Shown here: positions 1 to 17,221 of the stretch, one piece after another
Layout: each line of letters opens with the position of its first letter
How positions within the stretch are numbered: position 1 is the stretch's first letter
Source: Anaeramoeba flamelloides
Taxonomy: Eukaryota > Metamonada > Anaeramoebidae
Direction of reading: 5' to 3'
DNA length: 64,000 nt
Assembly: GCA_027625915.1 (NCBI GenBank)
Contig: JANTQA010000033.1
Span: forward strand, 4,774,001-4,838,000
The notes under the pieces: model-generated
Databases searched by the model: none
The model's input: the letters and a program-made list of their open reading frames with translations, nothing else
Told to the model about the DNA's origin: nothing
Made by a program: the position numbers and the translations under genes

Positions 1-1402
1 ATTTTTCGAATTATTATCAATTTTTTAGGAAATTTATATTTTATGGCAAAAATCTCCTCAAAATTGTGAATAATTTTAATGGTACTAATTCACATTAAAT
101 TTTTTTACCTAAATTTAATAAGGATTGAGAAAATTTTTTGATAATTAATTATGTTTGAAAAAAACTGCTTGTTTTCAATATTAAACATATTTCGAGATAA
201 GGAATCCTTTTTTAAAAATTGGTTAAAAAAAAAATAATAAAGACTAGTATCTTTACAAAAATTTTAAATTTAAAACTCATATTTAATTGATAAATAGGAT
301 GAATTTTTTGTCTGATTATTATTTCAAAGATACCTTGGTTTTATATTTGGTTATTCTCTCAAAACAAATTGATCTCGAAAAAAAGATCCAATGAAATAAA
401 GAGATATCACAAACTCTATCTCTTTTATAGGAAAGTTTATTTGTAAAACAAAAAAGGAAATATAAAGTGAGAAATTTTTATCATTTATTTCTCAAATATC
501 ATTGGTCCTTTTATCAAATTTTTTTTGAATAGTTGCCCGATAAGAAACCAGTTGCATGTATATTTATTATTGTGTGTCCGTTTCTTCATGTTTTGGTGTT
601 CCAACTGAATAAAGAAACACGTCATGAGACTGAAACACAGTTTACCAAGTTGTTTGAGTTATTTTAACAACCAGAGAATAGAAATTTACAAACATACTAA
701 ATCCGATTTCACAATTTTCTTTAAAAGATCTTGATTTTTTCTCTTTAGTCAACAGAAAAAAGACTCTCTTTTTGGTTGTCTCAGAATAACAGAGAAGTAC
801 CATTATTTTTTCATTGTCAACAATCCATAAAAAGTAAAAGTGTTACATAAAAAATAGTTTAAAAGAGTTGTAGATTCTTCAAGTTTGAAATCTTGAATGA
901 CTAGAATCATATTTTATGTCAGAAGCAATTTGAAAAAAAAGTAGGATTATTTGAAACTTGAATCTCCTTTCAAAAAATAAACAATTGAAAGAAACTATTT
1001 CTTCAACACAAAAAAAAACACAAGAGAATGGTATTTTTATCTCTTTGCAAAAGAAAAAATACTAAAATACAATTTTTTATTTAAAAAATGTTTTTTTTTT
1101 TTCTTTTGAAAAAGTAAAGAATAAAAGGAAACAAAGAATTGTTTTGGAAATTGAAATCCAGAAAGGAAAAATTTCGAATATTTACAAGCCAGAAACACAA
1201 GTAATAATTTAAATTTTTTTTTATTTTTTCCATTTTTATTTTTTCTTTTTATTTTTGGTTCCCAAAAACACAAATTCAATGTCTGGTTTAAAAAGGACAG
1301 GAAAAGGATCTCAGCTTCTAAGAGGTGCGCTGATTTAAAATATTTTTTTTAAAAACAAAGTTTTTCTTTCTAATTTTTTCTTCATTTTAAATAAAAATAG
1401 AT
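1..1402. other. Intergenic, 5' flank of first gene
   Basis: AT-rich sequence with no supportable gene. A somewhat less AT-rich patch lies near 536-660 but has no recognisable coding or RNA signature. The last 100 bases before the start codon are T/A-rich leader. A short reading frame on the minus strand at 1037-1279 is Lys/Phe low-complexity and is not credible. Confidence 0.6.
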
Positions 1403-4400
1403 ATGGTTAAAAATGATCGGTTTTCAAGCACAAAAAACAATTCAGTGAACACAAGACAAAACCGATTTACAAGATCACAAACACTGAATTCAGGAAGAAG
1501 TGTTGGAAGAGGAAGAGGGATCGGAATAGGAAGAGGAATGGGAAGAGGAATAGGAAGAGGTGTAGGAAGAGGAATTGGAAGAGGTGTAGGAAGGGGGATC
1601 GGAAGAGGAGTAGGAACAGGAAGAGGTGTTGGAAGAGGGATCGGAATAGGAAGAGGAAGAGGTGTAGGAAGAGGAATTGGAAGAGGTGTAGGAACGGGAA
1701 GGGGAGTAGGAACAGGAAGAGGGATCGGAAGAGGAAGAGGAAGAGGAGTTGGAAGAGGAATTGGAAGAGGAAGAGGAATTGGAACAGGAAGAGGAGTAGG
1801 AAGAGGAACCGGAATTGGCAGAGGAAGGGGAATTGGCGTAGGAAGAGGAAGAGGCATAGGAAGAGGTATAGGAAGAGGTGTCGGAACAGGAAGAGGGATC
1901 GGAAGAGGTGTAGGAACAGGAAGAGGTGTAGGAACAGGAAGAGGTGTAGGAACAGGAAGAGGTGTAGGAACAGGAAGGGGTGTAGGAACAGGGATAGGAA
2001 GAGGAATTGGAAGAGGTGTAGGAATTGGAAGAGGGAGAGGTGTAGGAATTGGAAGAGGAAGAGGTAGAGGTAGAGGTGTTTTATCAAATAACGAAACAAA
2101 TAAAAATGTAACTGAAAGTCAAACAAATGAAATTTCAAAAACCGAAAAGAGTAACATCCCTGAGAAACAACAAACTACTACCACAACTACAACTACAACT
2201 ACAACAACAGAAACAACAAAAACAGAAACAACACCAAAAACAACACCACAACCAAACACAACTAAAACGACTCAAGATTTAACTTCAAATCAAACTATCA
2301 AAAAAACCCAATCAAATGAAAACATTCCAAAACAGCAAGAAAAAAATATAGAAAGGCAAATAGATTATACCCTTAAAACATTTGATGAGTTAAATGTTCA
2401 AACACTTGAAAATAAAATTATTAATTCTCCAAATCTCTTTTGGGCATTTTCTGTTGAGCTACCAGAATTGACGCCAAATAGATTTCAGCGAAAGTCATAC
2501 AAAATACGAGAAAAAGAAGGATCGGTTACTCAAACACTTACCAAAACAAATAGCTATACGCGAAAGAAATTGACTTCCTCACCATCCTTCACTAGGAGTC
2601 TTACACCAACAAATCCAAATATTCTCACATACCCACCCCAAAAAAATGGGAATTCGCTTTCAAAATCCACAACAACTATTAGACAACCTAATTTTGATCA
2701 GCGAATAAAAAAAAAAGAAATTACTATTGAAAAAGAAATTACAAAAGAGCACCCCAACTTAACAACAAAAACTCACGAATCCTACCAACGACAGGTGCAT
2801 TCTAATAAAAATACAAGCACAGATCTAAAAACACAACAACAAGAATCAAAATTAAAAGAAAAAGAAATAAAGATCGAAATTAAGCCTGTGGTTAAAAAAA
2901 AAGATCTTGAATTAAAGCACCACAAATCAATATCAACCCAGATAAAACTAATAAATAAAATTTTAATTCAACTAACAAAATACATCAATGATAACCAAAT
3001 AGAAAGCATTCGTATTTTAATTGATGCACTGATTACGATCTTTAGTGAAATTCAAGATTCAAGCAAAGACGCAGAAAATGAAATTAAAATATACTTTGAT
3101 TATGATAGTGAAAATCATAATAAATTTATGAAGAATTATAAAGATTATTGCTTTTATGAATCGGTATCAAAATTAACAGACCATTTTTTAATTCTTGTTG
3201 ATATACCTGAGGTTTTGGATGAAAAAAGCCAAAATTCATATCATTACTCTCTAATGAATAAATTAATTGAGAAATTAATCCAAAAAATTCATGACATCAA
3301 TAAAACTATTATTGGATTTTTTGAATATCTAAAAAGAAATGACAAAACAGTCGTTATCCCATATAAAATCACCGAGTTTCAGTTGGAAAAATTAGTAAAT
3401 TCATCTATAAAAACAAATAATATGAAATCAAATAATAATAATAATAATAATAACAAATCGCCAAAACAAGAAACACAAACACAAATAAACAATGATCGAA
3501 AAATTGAAATTGAAATAAATAAGGAAAATGAAGAAAAATTAAAAAGAGAACGTGAAGAGAAAGAAAAAGAACAAAGAGAAAAAGAACAAAGAGAAAAAGA
3601 ACAAAGAGAAAAAGAACAAAGAGAAAAGGAACAAAGAGAAAAGGAACAAAAAGAAAAAGAACAAAAAGAAAAAGAACAAAAAGAAAAAGAACAAAAAGAA
3701 AAAGAACAAAGAGAAAAAGAACAAAGAGAAAAAGAAGAAAGAGAAAAAGAAGAATTACAAAAACAACAACAATTAGAAGAGCAAAAAAAAAAAGAAAAAG
3801 AAGAAAAAGAAAAAGAACAAAAAGAAAAAGAAGAACAAGAAAAAGAGAAACAGATGCAATTAGAATCACAGAAACAAGAATTGGAAAAAGAAGACAATCA
3901 AAAACCAAACATTAGAATAAAGAAAGGAAAAAAAACATTAAGAAAAACGCTTCCATCACCTTCAACGAAACGAACCGAAATTGAAGAAAAACAAAAAATA
4001 AAAATATATTTTTATGATCAAAGATTTGAAGAAATTACAATAAGTTATAATGATCCTGTTGAATTTATCATTTCAAAAGTTTTGGAAATAAAAACAAATT
4101 TAGATAAAAATGACAATTACGTATTAGTACAATCGCATGGTGAAATTGAATTTGTGCTTAACGAAAGAGATAATTTGATCGAAAATCAAAAAAAATGGGA
4201 AAACAATAGTAATGGAGATAGCTACCATAAATTTGTTCTCAAAAAGCAAAGCCTTGTTCCAAAACAACCAAAAAATGATACAAGCACTGACAATTCTGAA
4301 ATAGGTGTCTATTTAATTGATGGCTCTTGGTTCCCAATGGACATTCAAAAAACAACAAATATTCATGAGCTCTTAAAGGCCATTACTACGAAATATGGGT

Positions 4401-5165
4401 ATAAGAATATTGGCGAACATGAAATATGTGAAATTAATTTATATCAACCTAATGATGTGCGAAGCTGTTATCATGACGAAAACATTTATTCAATAATTAA
4501 TGGATGGAAAATCAATAATTCAAACTCGATACTTTTATTCCAGGAAAAAAACTTTTTAATAATAAAACAAAAAACGGCATTTGTCAATGGGCTGCAAATA
4601 ACTAAATTGCGAAGTGACCGTTCCATTGAAAAGGAAAACCAATTGGAGATTTTGAATTCGATTGAAATCGACACGTCTTCAAAGAAGAAGAAAAGGTTTA
4701 CGTTTAAAAGAAAGTCAAAAAATAAGGCGAAAAAAATCGAAAAAACAAAAAGCCAACTGCAGCTGCAAAAAGCTGCCATGCAGAACCTGGATTTAACAAC
4801 TTATTTAGTTGGCGAACACAATGGCTATGTCGAGCATTGGGATTCCGCAAGCAGATCATGGAAAAAAACATTCCTCAGCTTGCAAAATACCCGAATATTT
4901 TTGTTTACTGATTTTAAAAAGTTGGATTATTCGGACAAAATTTCTCTATTGGGATCGTCAGTGTACGTTAGCAATAATAAAACCTTTCAAATGAAACAAA
5001 ATTACTTTGTTATAACAAATCTAATCAATGAGAAATATTACTTTGCGGCAGACAGTTCATCAAAGTGCCAAGAATGGAGAAATAAAATCCAAAATCAAAT
5101 TCCTCAATTCCCAGAAAGAAATTTACCACATCTTTTCCAAAATAGTAATATTATTAGCAATACAA

Positions 5166-5224
<59 letters not shown>

Positions 5225-5962
5225 CAAAGGCCTATTACAGCCATTTTTTCAAAAAACGAAAAACTTTCTTATGATATCTTCAATATTATCACCAAAATCC
5301 AAATTCCTACCTACGTTAATTGGATTAATTTCCATTTAAAGCAAGCACAAGTTAACATCAAGCCATTGAACGAACTGCAAAAAGAACTCACAAACGGGGT
5401 CATATTATGTAAATTATTCCAGGCGATTACAAAGAAGAATCTCCGAAATATTAAATTAAACCCTAGCTCGGAAATGGAATCATTAGATAACTTGTCTTTC
5501 CTCTTCAACGCCATTAAAAAGGAAAACATTGACATACCCTTAATCACAGAAGAAACAATCCTTGATGGCAATTTAAATGCCCTTTTGACATTAGTATGGG
5601 TAATCATTTACCAATTGGCCAATAAAGAACATTCCCGCTCCTATATAATGGATTGGTGCAGAGAAAGATTGAAATCTATTAATTTCGTTCATCCTTTATA
5701 CAATTTCATTAATTGCTTCCATTCGGGGGTTTTAATTAACGCAATTCTGTTTTCTGCAAACAACCAACTTACAAACCCTAATCAATTACAAAGTTCAAAT
5801 ACCTTACAAAATTGGTCTTTGGCATTAAAAAATGCTAACCAATATTTCTCTGTTCCCCCTATTATTCAAATAAATCAAAATGTTTTGCAATCCAAGAAAT
5901 TGGACGAAAAGAGTTTGCTCAGTTATTTGTTTTTATTACATGGGGCTATTTCAAAAAAATAA
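1403..5962 (+). CDS. Gly-Arg-repeat / RA-RA-PH-CH-CH actin adaptor-like protein
   Basis: Intronless 1519-residue protein. Order seen: Gly-Arg-rich repeat (about 32-226); Thr-rich linker; conserved helical domain (about 510-665); short poly-Asn; Glu/Lys/Gln coiled coil (about 693-833); a Ras-association-like ubiquitin fold (about 864-948, ending in the RA-style pattern [14 protein letters not shown]); a second weaker RA-like fold (about 965-1056); a PH domain (about 1133-1233, GYVEHWD...WKKTFLSL opening and closing Trp in CQEWRNKI); poly-Asn; and two calponin-homology domains (about 1301-1406 with NGVILCKLF and [12 protein letters not shown], then about 1412-1515). RA-PH tandems in the Grb7 and MRL families bind Ras-like GTPases and phosphoinositides, and paired CH domains bind F-actin. 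Inferred role: recruiting actin to Ras-marked membrane. ATG 1403 is the first in-frame Met. A same-architecture paralogue lies at 45339-49220. Confidence 0.88.
1499..2081 (+). repeat. Coding Gly-Arg minisatellite
   Basis: About 195 codons of degenerate 6-18 base repeats built on GGA AGA encode Gly-Arg steps interrupted by Ile, Val and Thr ([13 protein letters not shown] style). Repeated larger blocks, such as GVGTGRG several times near 1900-1985, indicate slippage expansion. GR/RGG-type tracts in other proteins bind RNA and promote condensation; that role here is inference. The region is markedly richer in G than its surroundings. Confidence 0.9.
5167..5224 (+). repeat. (AAT)n coding microsatellite
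   Basis: A pure AAT run encodes 19 consecutive Asn between the PH and first CH domain of the gene at 1403-5962. It is a linker expansion that avoids both folded domains. Confidence 0.95.
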
Positions 5963-6245
5963 TTGCCTTTTTTTTGAATATTAATTTTATTTTTTTAATT
6001 AATTTTGATTTTTTTTAAATTTAATTTTCTTTTTTTGATCCCTTTTTATTTTTACTTTTACTTTTACTTTTACTTTTTCTTTTACTTTTACTTTTTTTTA
6101 TTTACAAATTATTTTGGAACTTTCAAGATCTTGGAATTAATCTACTCTTCTTACCAAGCCACTAACACCAATAAATTTTTTTTTTATTATTATTTTTTCT
6201 GGTTTTTTTGTTGTGTATTTTCTAAATTTTAAACAAGATAACATA
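5963..6245. other. 3' flank, T-rich with TTTTAC tandem repeat
   Basis: Directly after the TAA stop come T-rich runs and, near 6048-6100, a short tandem array of TTTTAC/TTTTTC units. This probably covers the 3' UTR and termination region. No gene is supported. Confidence 0.6.
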
Positions 6246-6937
6246 CAAACTCCATTCCAAAAATTTGGACACACCCAAAATCAAAAATAGACAAAAAATA
6301 TCAAAAATAGACAAAAAATATCAAAAATTTTTATATTTTTTAAAACTTAATATTAAACCACGAATAAGTTATAGCTGTTTTAAAAAAGTGTGTACTCGAA
6401 GTTTTATAAGTAGGGCTTAAAACTGTCTAATTCATATGTTTTAATCAGTTCAGTCAACATCGAATAAAACTTTTGGTTCAAATATTTCTAAAACAGCTGT
6501 ATCACATGATTAATATTTTTATATATTTAATCTTTTTTATTCAAATAAAAGAAAAAAGGATAAAAACGAAAAATTAAAAATTGGTCTTTACAAAATGATG
6601 AAATGAGCTGAACAAAAAATGTATTGGTAAATTTGTTGAAATTTCACCAACAATTGTTGATTGATCAAATGTTAAGATTTTTCAACTAATTGGATGTCAT
6701 TTTTCTCCTATTTAACAAACTCAACATTAACCTTCTATCAACCATTGAAAAAAATTTCCCAATCTAACCGAAACAGATTAAGTAACTTGAAAAAAAGTAA
6801 TGAAAAAAATATCAAAAAGATTAAAAATGCGAAAAATAGTTTGAAAATTCAAAATAATTCCCAAATTGAATTTAAAGTGCAGTATTGATGTTCTTTCAAC
6901 TGTTTAAACTGTCTCCAAAATTTTGGAATATAGTTTA
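6246..6937. mobile_element. TA-flanked Tc1/mariner-type non-autonomous element, copy 1
   Basis: The left end reads TA then CAAACTCCATTCCAAAAAT; the right end is an imperfect inverted copy (TTTTGGAATATAGTTT) followed by TA. Internal sequence at 6600-6830 is shared with 17332-17862, 52190-52430 and 52690-52900. TA target duplication and the ends place it with Tc1/mariner elements, and the ends resemble those of the transposase-bearing element at 10490-11559. No intact transposase frame is present. Confidence 0.7.
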
Positions 6938-7443
6938 TATTACAGACAAGAAATATTTGATTTGACACAAAGTAATTTTTTGAAAGAATAGATAGATTTA
7001 TCAATAAATCAGTTAAAAATTTCTTAAATATTTATTATTAAATCTGAGGAAAATCGACTTTTAATTATTCAAGGATCAAACTTTTTATACTATTGACTAA
7101 TTTTCTATCAGTTATTCGATATAACCAAATTCAACTTTAACCTTAAATATCAACAATTAAAAAAAAAAATCACAATTAAAGGGAATAGACTATATAATCA
7201 ATAAAATGTGAAAAAAAAATAAAACATATAAACTAAAAAAATAATTAAAATAGATTTTGATAATATTCCAAAACCCAGATCATTTCCAAATTTAATAATA
7301 CTTGTGTTTTATTATATTTGTTATTATTTGTGCAGTGGCCAAAAATTTGTATTTTTATCTAAATTTTGTAAATTATTAATTTACTGAATAAAAAAAAGAT
7401 TTATTTTGATTAAATAAAAATATAGTTGTGGTTAGAAAAAAAA

Positions 7444-7830
7444 TCAAAATAATAAACACCATTTCAAAAATTGTGAATCACCTAGAATAATAAATCGAAT
7501 ATAAAATAGATATCCTTTACTATTCAAGAAGAACAAATAATTAAACCTGGCTTGTAATTCATTTTTAAATCTTTCAAAATATAAAAAACCTGATATTGGC
7601 AAAAATAAAAAAATAAACCCAAACACTAAACATATGAGAGTCACAATTTTTGAAATTAGCATTACAGATTTTATTATTAAAATTTCACTTAAAAAAAGTT
7701 GAACAACAAGATTTTTTACTAATAATTAAATTCATTTTTAAAGACATTACATAGTCTCAATTTTCGTTAGCAATTATTTGTCTTTTCGAAGATCTTTTTT
7801 TTTCGTTAATGATCTTTTGCAAAAAAAAAA
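7444..7830 (-). repeat. Dispersed repeat R3, copy 1 (membrane-protein-like frame)
   Basis: Homologous to 8225-8610 and 31185-31560. In this copy the minus strand keeps a 72-residue open frame (7444-7662) beginning MLISKIVTLICLVFGFIFLF, which would be one strong transmembrane helix. The other two copies have stops at matching places. Each copy is followed by a T-run/A-run hairpin and purine-rich DNA. It may be a decayed gene fragment or an unclassified repeat. Confidence 0.5.
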
Positions 7831-8224
7831 AGATATCAAAAAAAAAAGAAAGAAAAAAAAAAGAAAAACTTAAAGGAAAATAAAAATAAAATTAGAAAAA
7901 TTCTTTAAAACTAGAAAAATATAGTGAAAAAGCACTAAAAGAAAATCCAAGAATTATCAATATACTTGAACAAAAAAAAACAAAAACTGACAAAAAAAAA
8001 TGATAAAAAAAAATAGGAAAAAGAAAAAGAAAGAATTCACTGAAGGGTTAGCAGACAATTGAGAAAAAATAAATTAAAACCAAACCCTTTGTTGAATTAT
8101 GAATATCTACAATCACTGCAACAGCATTTTTTCTAATTGAGGTTAGTTAGATACTTGTTGAGTAGTGTTTGTTTTTAAGGGTAGCTCTTTTAATTATTTT
8201 TATTATTTTTAGCACTTTAATCTA

Positions 8225-8610
8225 GATTAAAATTACAAAAATTTTCACTCTTATTAAATACTAAATTGAAAAAAAATATATTCTTTTTGTGTTCAATTAA
8301 AAGTAATTCTTAAATCTAATCAATAATTAACTTCTAAATTATTATAAACATCAAAAATCCTGATATTTTATAAATTCGAATTATAAAAAATAAAAATCAA
8401 AAACTTAAAAAAATGTGAATTACAATTTTTGAAATGAACATTCATGTTTTTCTTACTGAAGTTTTACTTAAAAAAAGGGAGAATAAGAAGATATTTTGAT
8501 AATTATTTAAATTTACCCCAAAAGAATACTACATAGTATCAATTTTCTTAATGTTGATTGGTATGTTCTAAAGACCTTTTTTTTTCAACTTGTCTTGTTT
8601 CCTTGAAAAA
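8225..8610 (-). repeat. Dispersed repeat R3, copy 2 (degenerate)
   Basis: Shares blocks with copy 1, including the AATTTTTGAAAT block, a CTTAAAAAAAG block, the ACATAGT-TCAATTTTC block and the terminal AAGACCTTTTTTT hairpin. It lies in the same orientation about 780 bp further on, so it may be a decayed tandem duplicate. No open frame survives. Confidence 0.45.
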
Positions 8611-8907
8611 AAACAAAAAAAGAAAAAAAAAAAACAAAAACTTGAAAAACCAGTAAAAAGAAAAAAGAAAAAAAAAAAAAAGAAAAAGAAAAAAAAAAAG
8701 AAATTAAAAAATTTGAAGATAATTTTATTTGAAAATTCATTGGTTGATCAGATGTAAATATTAATTTTAAATAATAAATTTTAAGTTTGTTCATTTAATA
8801 TTTTTTCAAGATTTTTTTTCAAAAAGAGAAAAAATAAAGTTCAAATAATAAAAAAAAAAACAAAAAACATTCGACAACGTAAGTAACTCTCACTCTATAT
8901 ATTTGGA

Positions 8908-14397
<5,490 letters not shown>

Positions 14398-15239
14398 TAT
14401 TTGAATTCTGTTTTGGTGTTAACAAATTTAAAAAAATGATATTTTTTTTTTAAGGTTTTTGAAATTGCAAGGTGGAATTACAAAATATCAAAAAACCTAC
14501 CTAGATAAATTCTTATTGAGTTTACAAAAAAATCGTGAGAATTTGCGGACTTTAAATATTAAAATCACTTTTTCATTTCTAAATTTGAAAGATTGCTAAA
14601 TTCTAATACATTTCACAATAGTTTTAGTTCAATTTCCATTTTTATAAATCTGAGAACTGTTTCTTATCAAACATTCCCGGACAAAGAATATTTCGAAGAA
14701 CAACTAATTTTACAGAGTTTCTTAACACTTGACTTCATAAAATGATTTATTCAAAGCTTGAGAGAAAAAATTTCAAAAAGGAAAATCATGTAAAAATTTC
14801 CAAACATAAATTGCAATTTATCAGTATTGAAGAAATTTTACCCATTTTGAAAACTGAAATATTGTTAATTCCATAAGTTAATAGTATATAAGGGAGAGAG
14901 GGACCAAAAAAACAATTTATCAGGAATTTGAACTTAAAGATATAAAACACACTCAAGACCGGAGGTTGACTCCTTTTCTTAGTAATCTTTTTTAAATTAT
15001 AGTAAAATTTCTGAATCAGATGTTATAAATAAGGATGATTTATCGGATTAGTATCCACCACACAGAGGTCTAAAATTCAACCAAGTTACCATTTTAAGTA
15101 AATAAAATTGGTTCGTCGTGATTTAAAGCTCTTTTAATATTTGATTAGTAAAAAAGTACTAAAAAGTTAATCACATAATTAAAAATGATCTTGTTTTTTT
15201 ACTAAAAAAACAATAAATTTTAGAAAAAATTATTCATTT
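14398..15239. other. Intergenic, upstream of Rpt1
   Basis: Region 5' of the Rpt1 start codon on the minus strand. It is AT-rich with no supportable gene or repeat, and any promoter is not recognisable by sequence. Confidence 0.5.
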
Positions 15240-15612
15240 CACAAGAATAAATATGAATGTTGTAAAAAATAGAGTTTTTGCAATTTTAGAGATAAATAAA
15301 GAGTTATTTGTAATTACCTACAATTTATTAATAGTAAATATAATATCTGATTATATTAAGAGACTAATAATAACTATAATCAAAAAATAGTTTGGCAAAT
15401 ACCAATCTTTCAATACTTTAAAAAAAAAAATCATTCAAACAAAATAATGGTATTTACCAAACGATTTTATATTTAAAATCCATTTGATACCAAAAATCAA
15501 TGTGGTAATTTCTTTTACTATTACTGAATTTTGGGTAATTGTATGGAACTCTTTATTTATCCCTAAAATTACAAAAATTCTATTTTTTACAACATACATA
15601 TTTACTCTTGTG
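15240..15612. mobile_element. Foldback MITE family F, copy 1
   Basis: About 373 bp with long inverted ends. The left arm contains AATGTTGTAAAAAATAGAG and AGATAAATAAAGAGTT; the right arm is the inverse (AACTCTTTATTTATC, CTATTTTTTACAACAT). The whole unit is homologous, in opposite orientation, to 25146-25554. No coding capacity. Confidence 0.8.
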
Positions 15613-17219
15613 CTTGAGACAAATTTAATGTCTGAATTATCAATTAATTGACCCCAAAGTTAATAATACCCAATTAAAATTTGTCTTAAAAGGAAGATTA
15701 GTTGATAAAAAATTCTTTTTTTTTTTTTTTTATTAGATTTAAATAATTAACTTTTAGATTATTTTTCTGAATCATTTTACCATTCAAAAACTATTGGAAA
15801 CACAGCTATTTTTATAGAAATGAAAGGAAAATATTTAATACTGATATTTAGATTTTTATGTTGATAATTAATGACTTAATTTTTGAAATTAAAATTGTAA
15901 AAATAATAATTTTCCAGGTTCTTAATATGGATTATTTAATTCCGAAATACAATTATTGAGGTTTCGATTTTGAGATTTATAAAAGGAATAATAAAAAAAA
16001 TTCCACAATGAAAATTTTAAATTGTGAAAAAACTCTATTGTTATAAGAATCAAAGTAGAATTACTAAACCCATATTTCAAATTCAAACCTTGTTTTTTTT
16101 ATTTTTTTTTTTTAGATAACTGTGTTTATTTTTTTGATTCGGAAACAATCCCCATGTTATGTTCTGAGTTTTTCAAGTAACCAAAAAAAAATGAGATTGT
16201 TCATAGTGTTATAAGATGATATTGAGGAGTTCGAAGAATACTGATGAATATCATCTTAGAAATGTAAAAATATTTTTATCTTGAGTCAGGAAGGGGATCC
16301 AAAACGAAGAATATTAAAAAATGATCGCTGAACTAATGAAACAATATGGGACGATATTTATTTTTGGAATTCAGGATCTAACTCATAGATAAAAAAAAAA
16401 AAATTTAACCGAAACAACTAATTTGTTGTTTTTAATGGAACTTTGAATAACTTGTTTTTCAAAGGATCTTATTCTACCAATGAAAATGAGGAAATGATTG
16501 AATTTGAAATTCACAATTTTCATCATTTACGGCAAAAATTGGTTTAAATTTTACAGAAACAAACTAGAGCTTCACCCATTCAATGAGATCTCTATTTCCG
16601 ATTTTATTCCCTGTTTGTAAGTATATTCTCGAAAATGATCAAAGTTAAAAACTTTTATAAAAACTTATGTTATCTCGAATAAATGATTTTGAACATTCCT
16701 CTAAAAATTTCTTGACTTGTAATTGTAAAAAAAAAATGTTTTTATTTATTTTTTTTTCTTCAAGTTATCATTTATTTTTTTTCTTCGATTGAAATCTTCT
16801 ATAAATGGTCTCTTCTCTCTTTTTTTAAAGAAAAAAGATAATAAAAAAATTTTTTTTTGTAAAAACAATATTGTCTTTTTATTGGTAGTCAAGAAAAAAC
16901 AATCTTTATATTTCCACATTGTTTTAAATAAAGAAATACAAATTTATTCAATTTCTCAATATTCCTCAAATTATCAACATTTTTTTTTAATTTTTATTGA
17001 ACTAGTATTTTAGTTACTTGGTCAAAAATAGTTGTTGAATTGGTTTGAAATTGAGATATTCACTAATCCCACTGTTATCAATTATACAACGCGACATAAA
17101 GGCTTTTAAAAGTGCTGTTGAATAATTTTAAATTATATATTTTAAATTTTATTAGTCCAATTTTTCCTTATTTTACTTTATTGGAAATAAGAAGACCAGA
17201 AAATTTTCAAACTTTTACC
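15613..17219. other. Intergenic, no gene
   Basis: AT-rich. A Phe/Lys low-complexity frame at 16789-17013 has no homology signal. A long T-run lies near 15716-15731. I see no repeat family here. Confidence 0.5.
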
Positions 17220-17221
17220 TA

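Noticed and set aside
1387-1857. Minus-strand Pro-Leu repeat frame
   Set aside because: It is the antisense shadow of the Gly-Arg repeat; its periodicity follows the sense repeat and it has no independent domain.
1467-2138. Minus-strand Phe-Leu repeat frame
   Set aside because: Another antisense frame of the same Gly-Arg minisatellite.
3379-3908. Minus-strand Ser/Cys/Phe-rich frames
   Set aside because: Shadows of the Glu/Lys/Gln coiled-coil repeat; there is no domain, and the sense frame continues through with conserved domains after it.
6694-6888. 64-residue frame inside TA-type element copy 1
   Set aside because: The homologous copies at 17.5 and 52.8 kb do not keep the frame, so it is not conserved coding.
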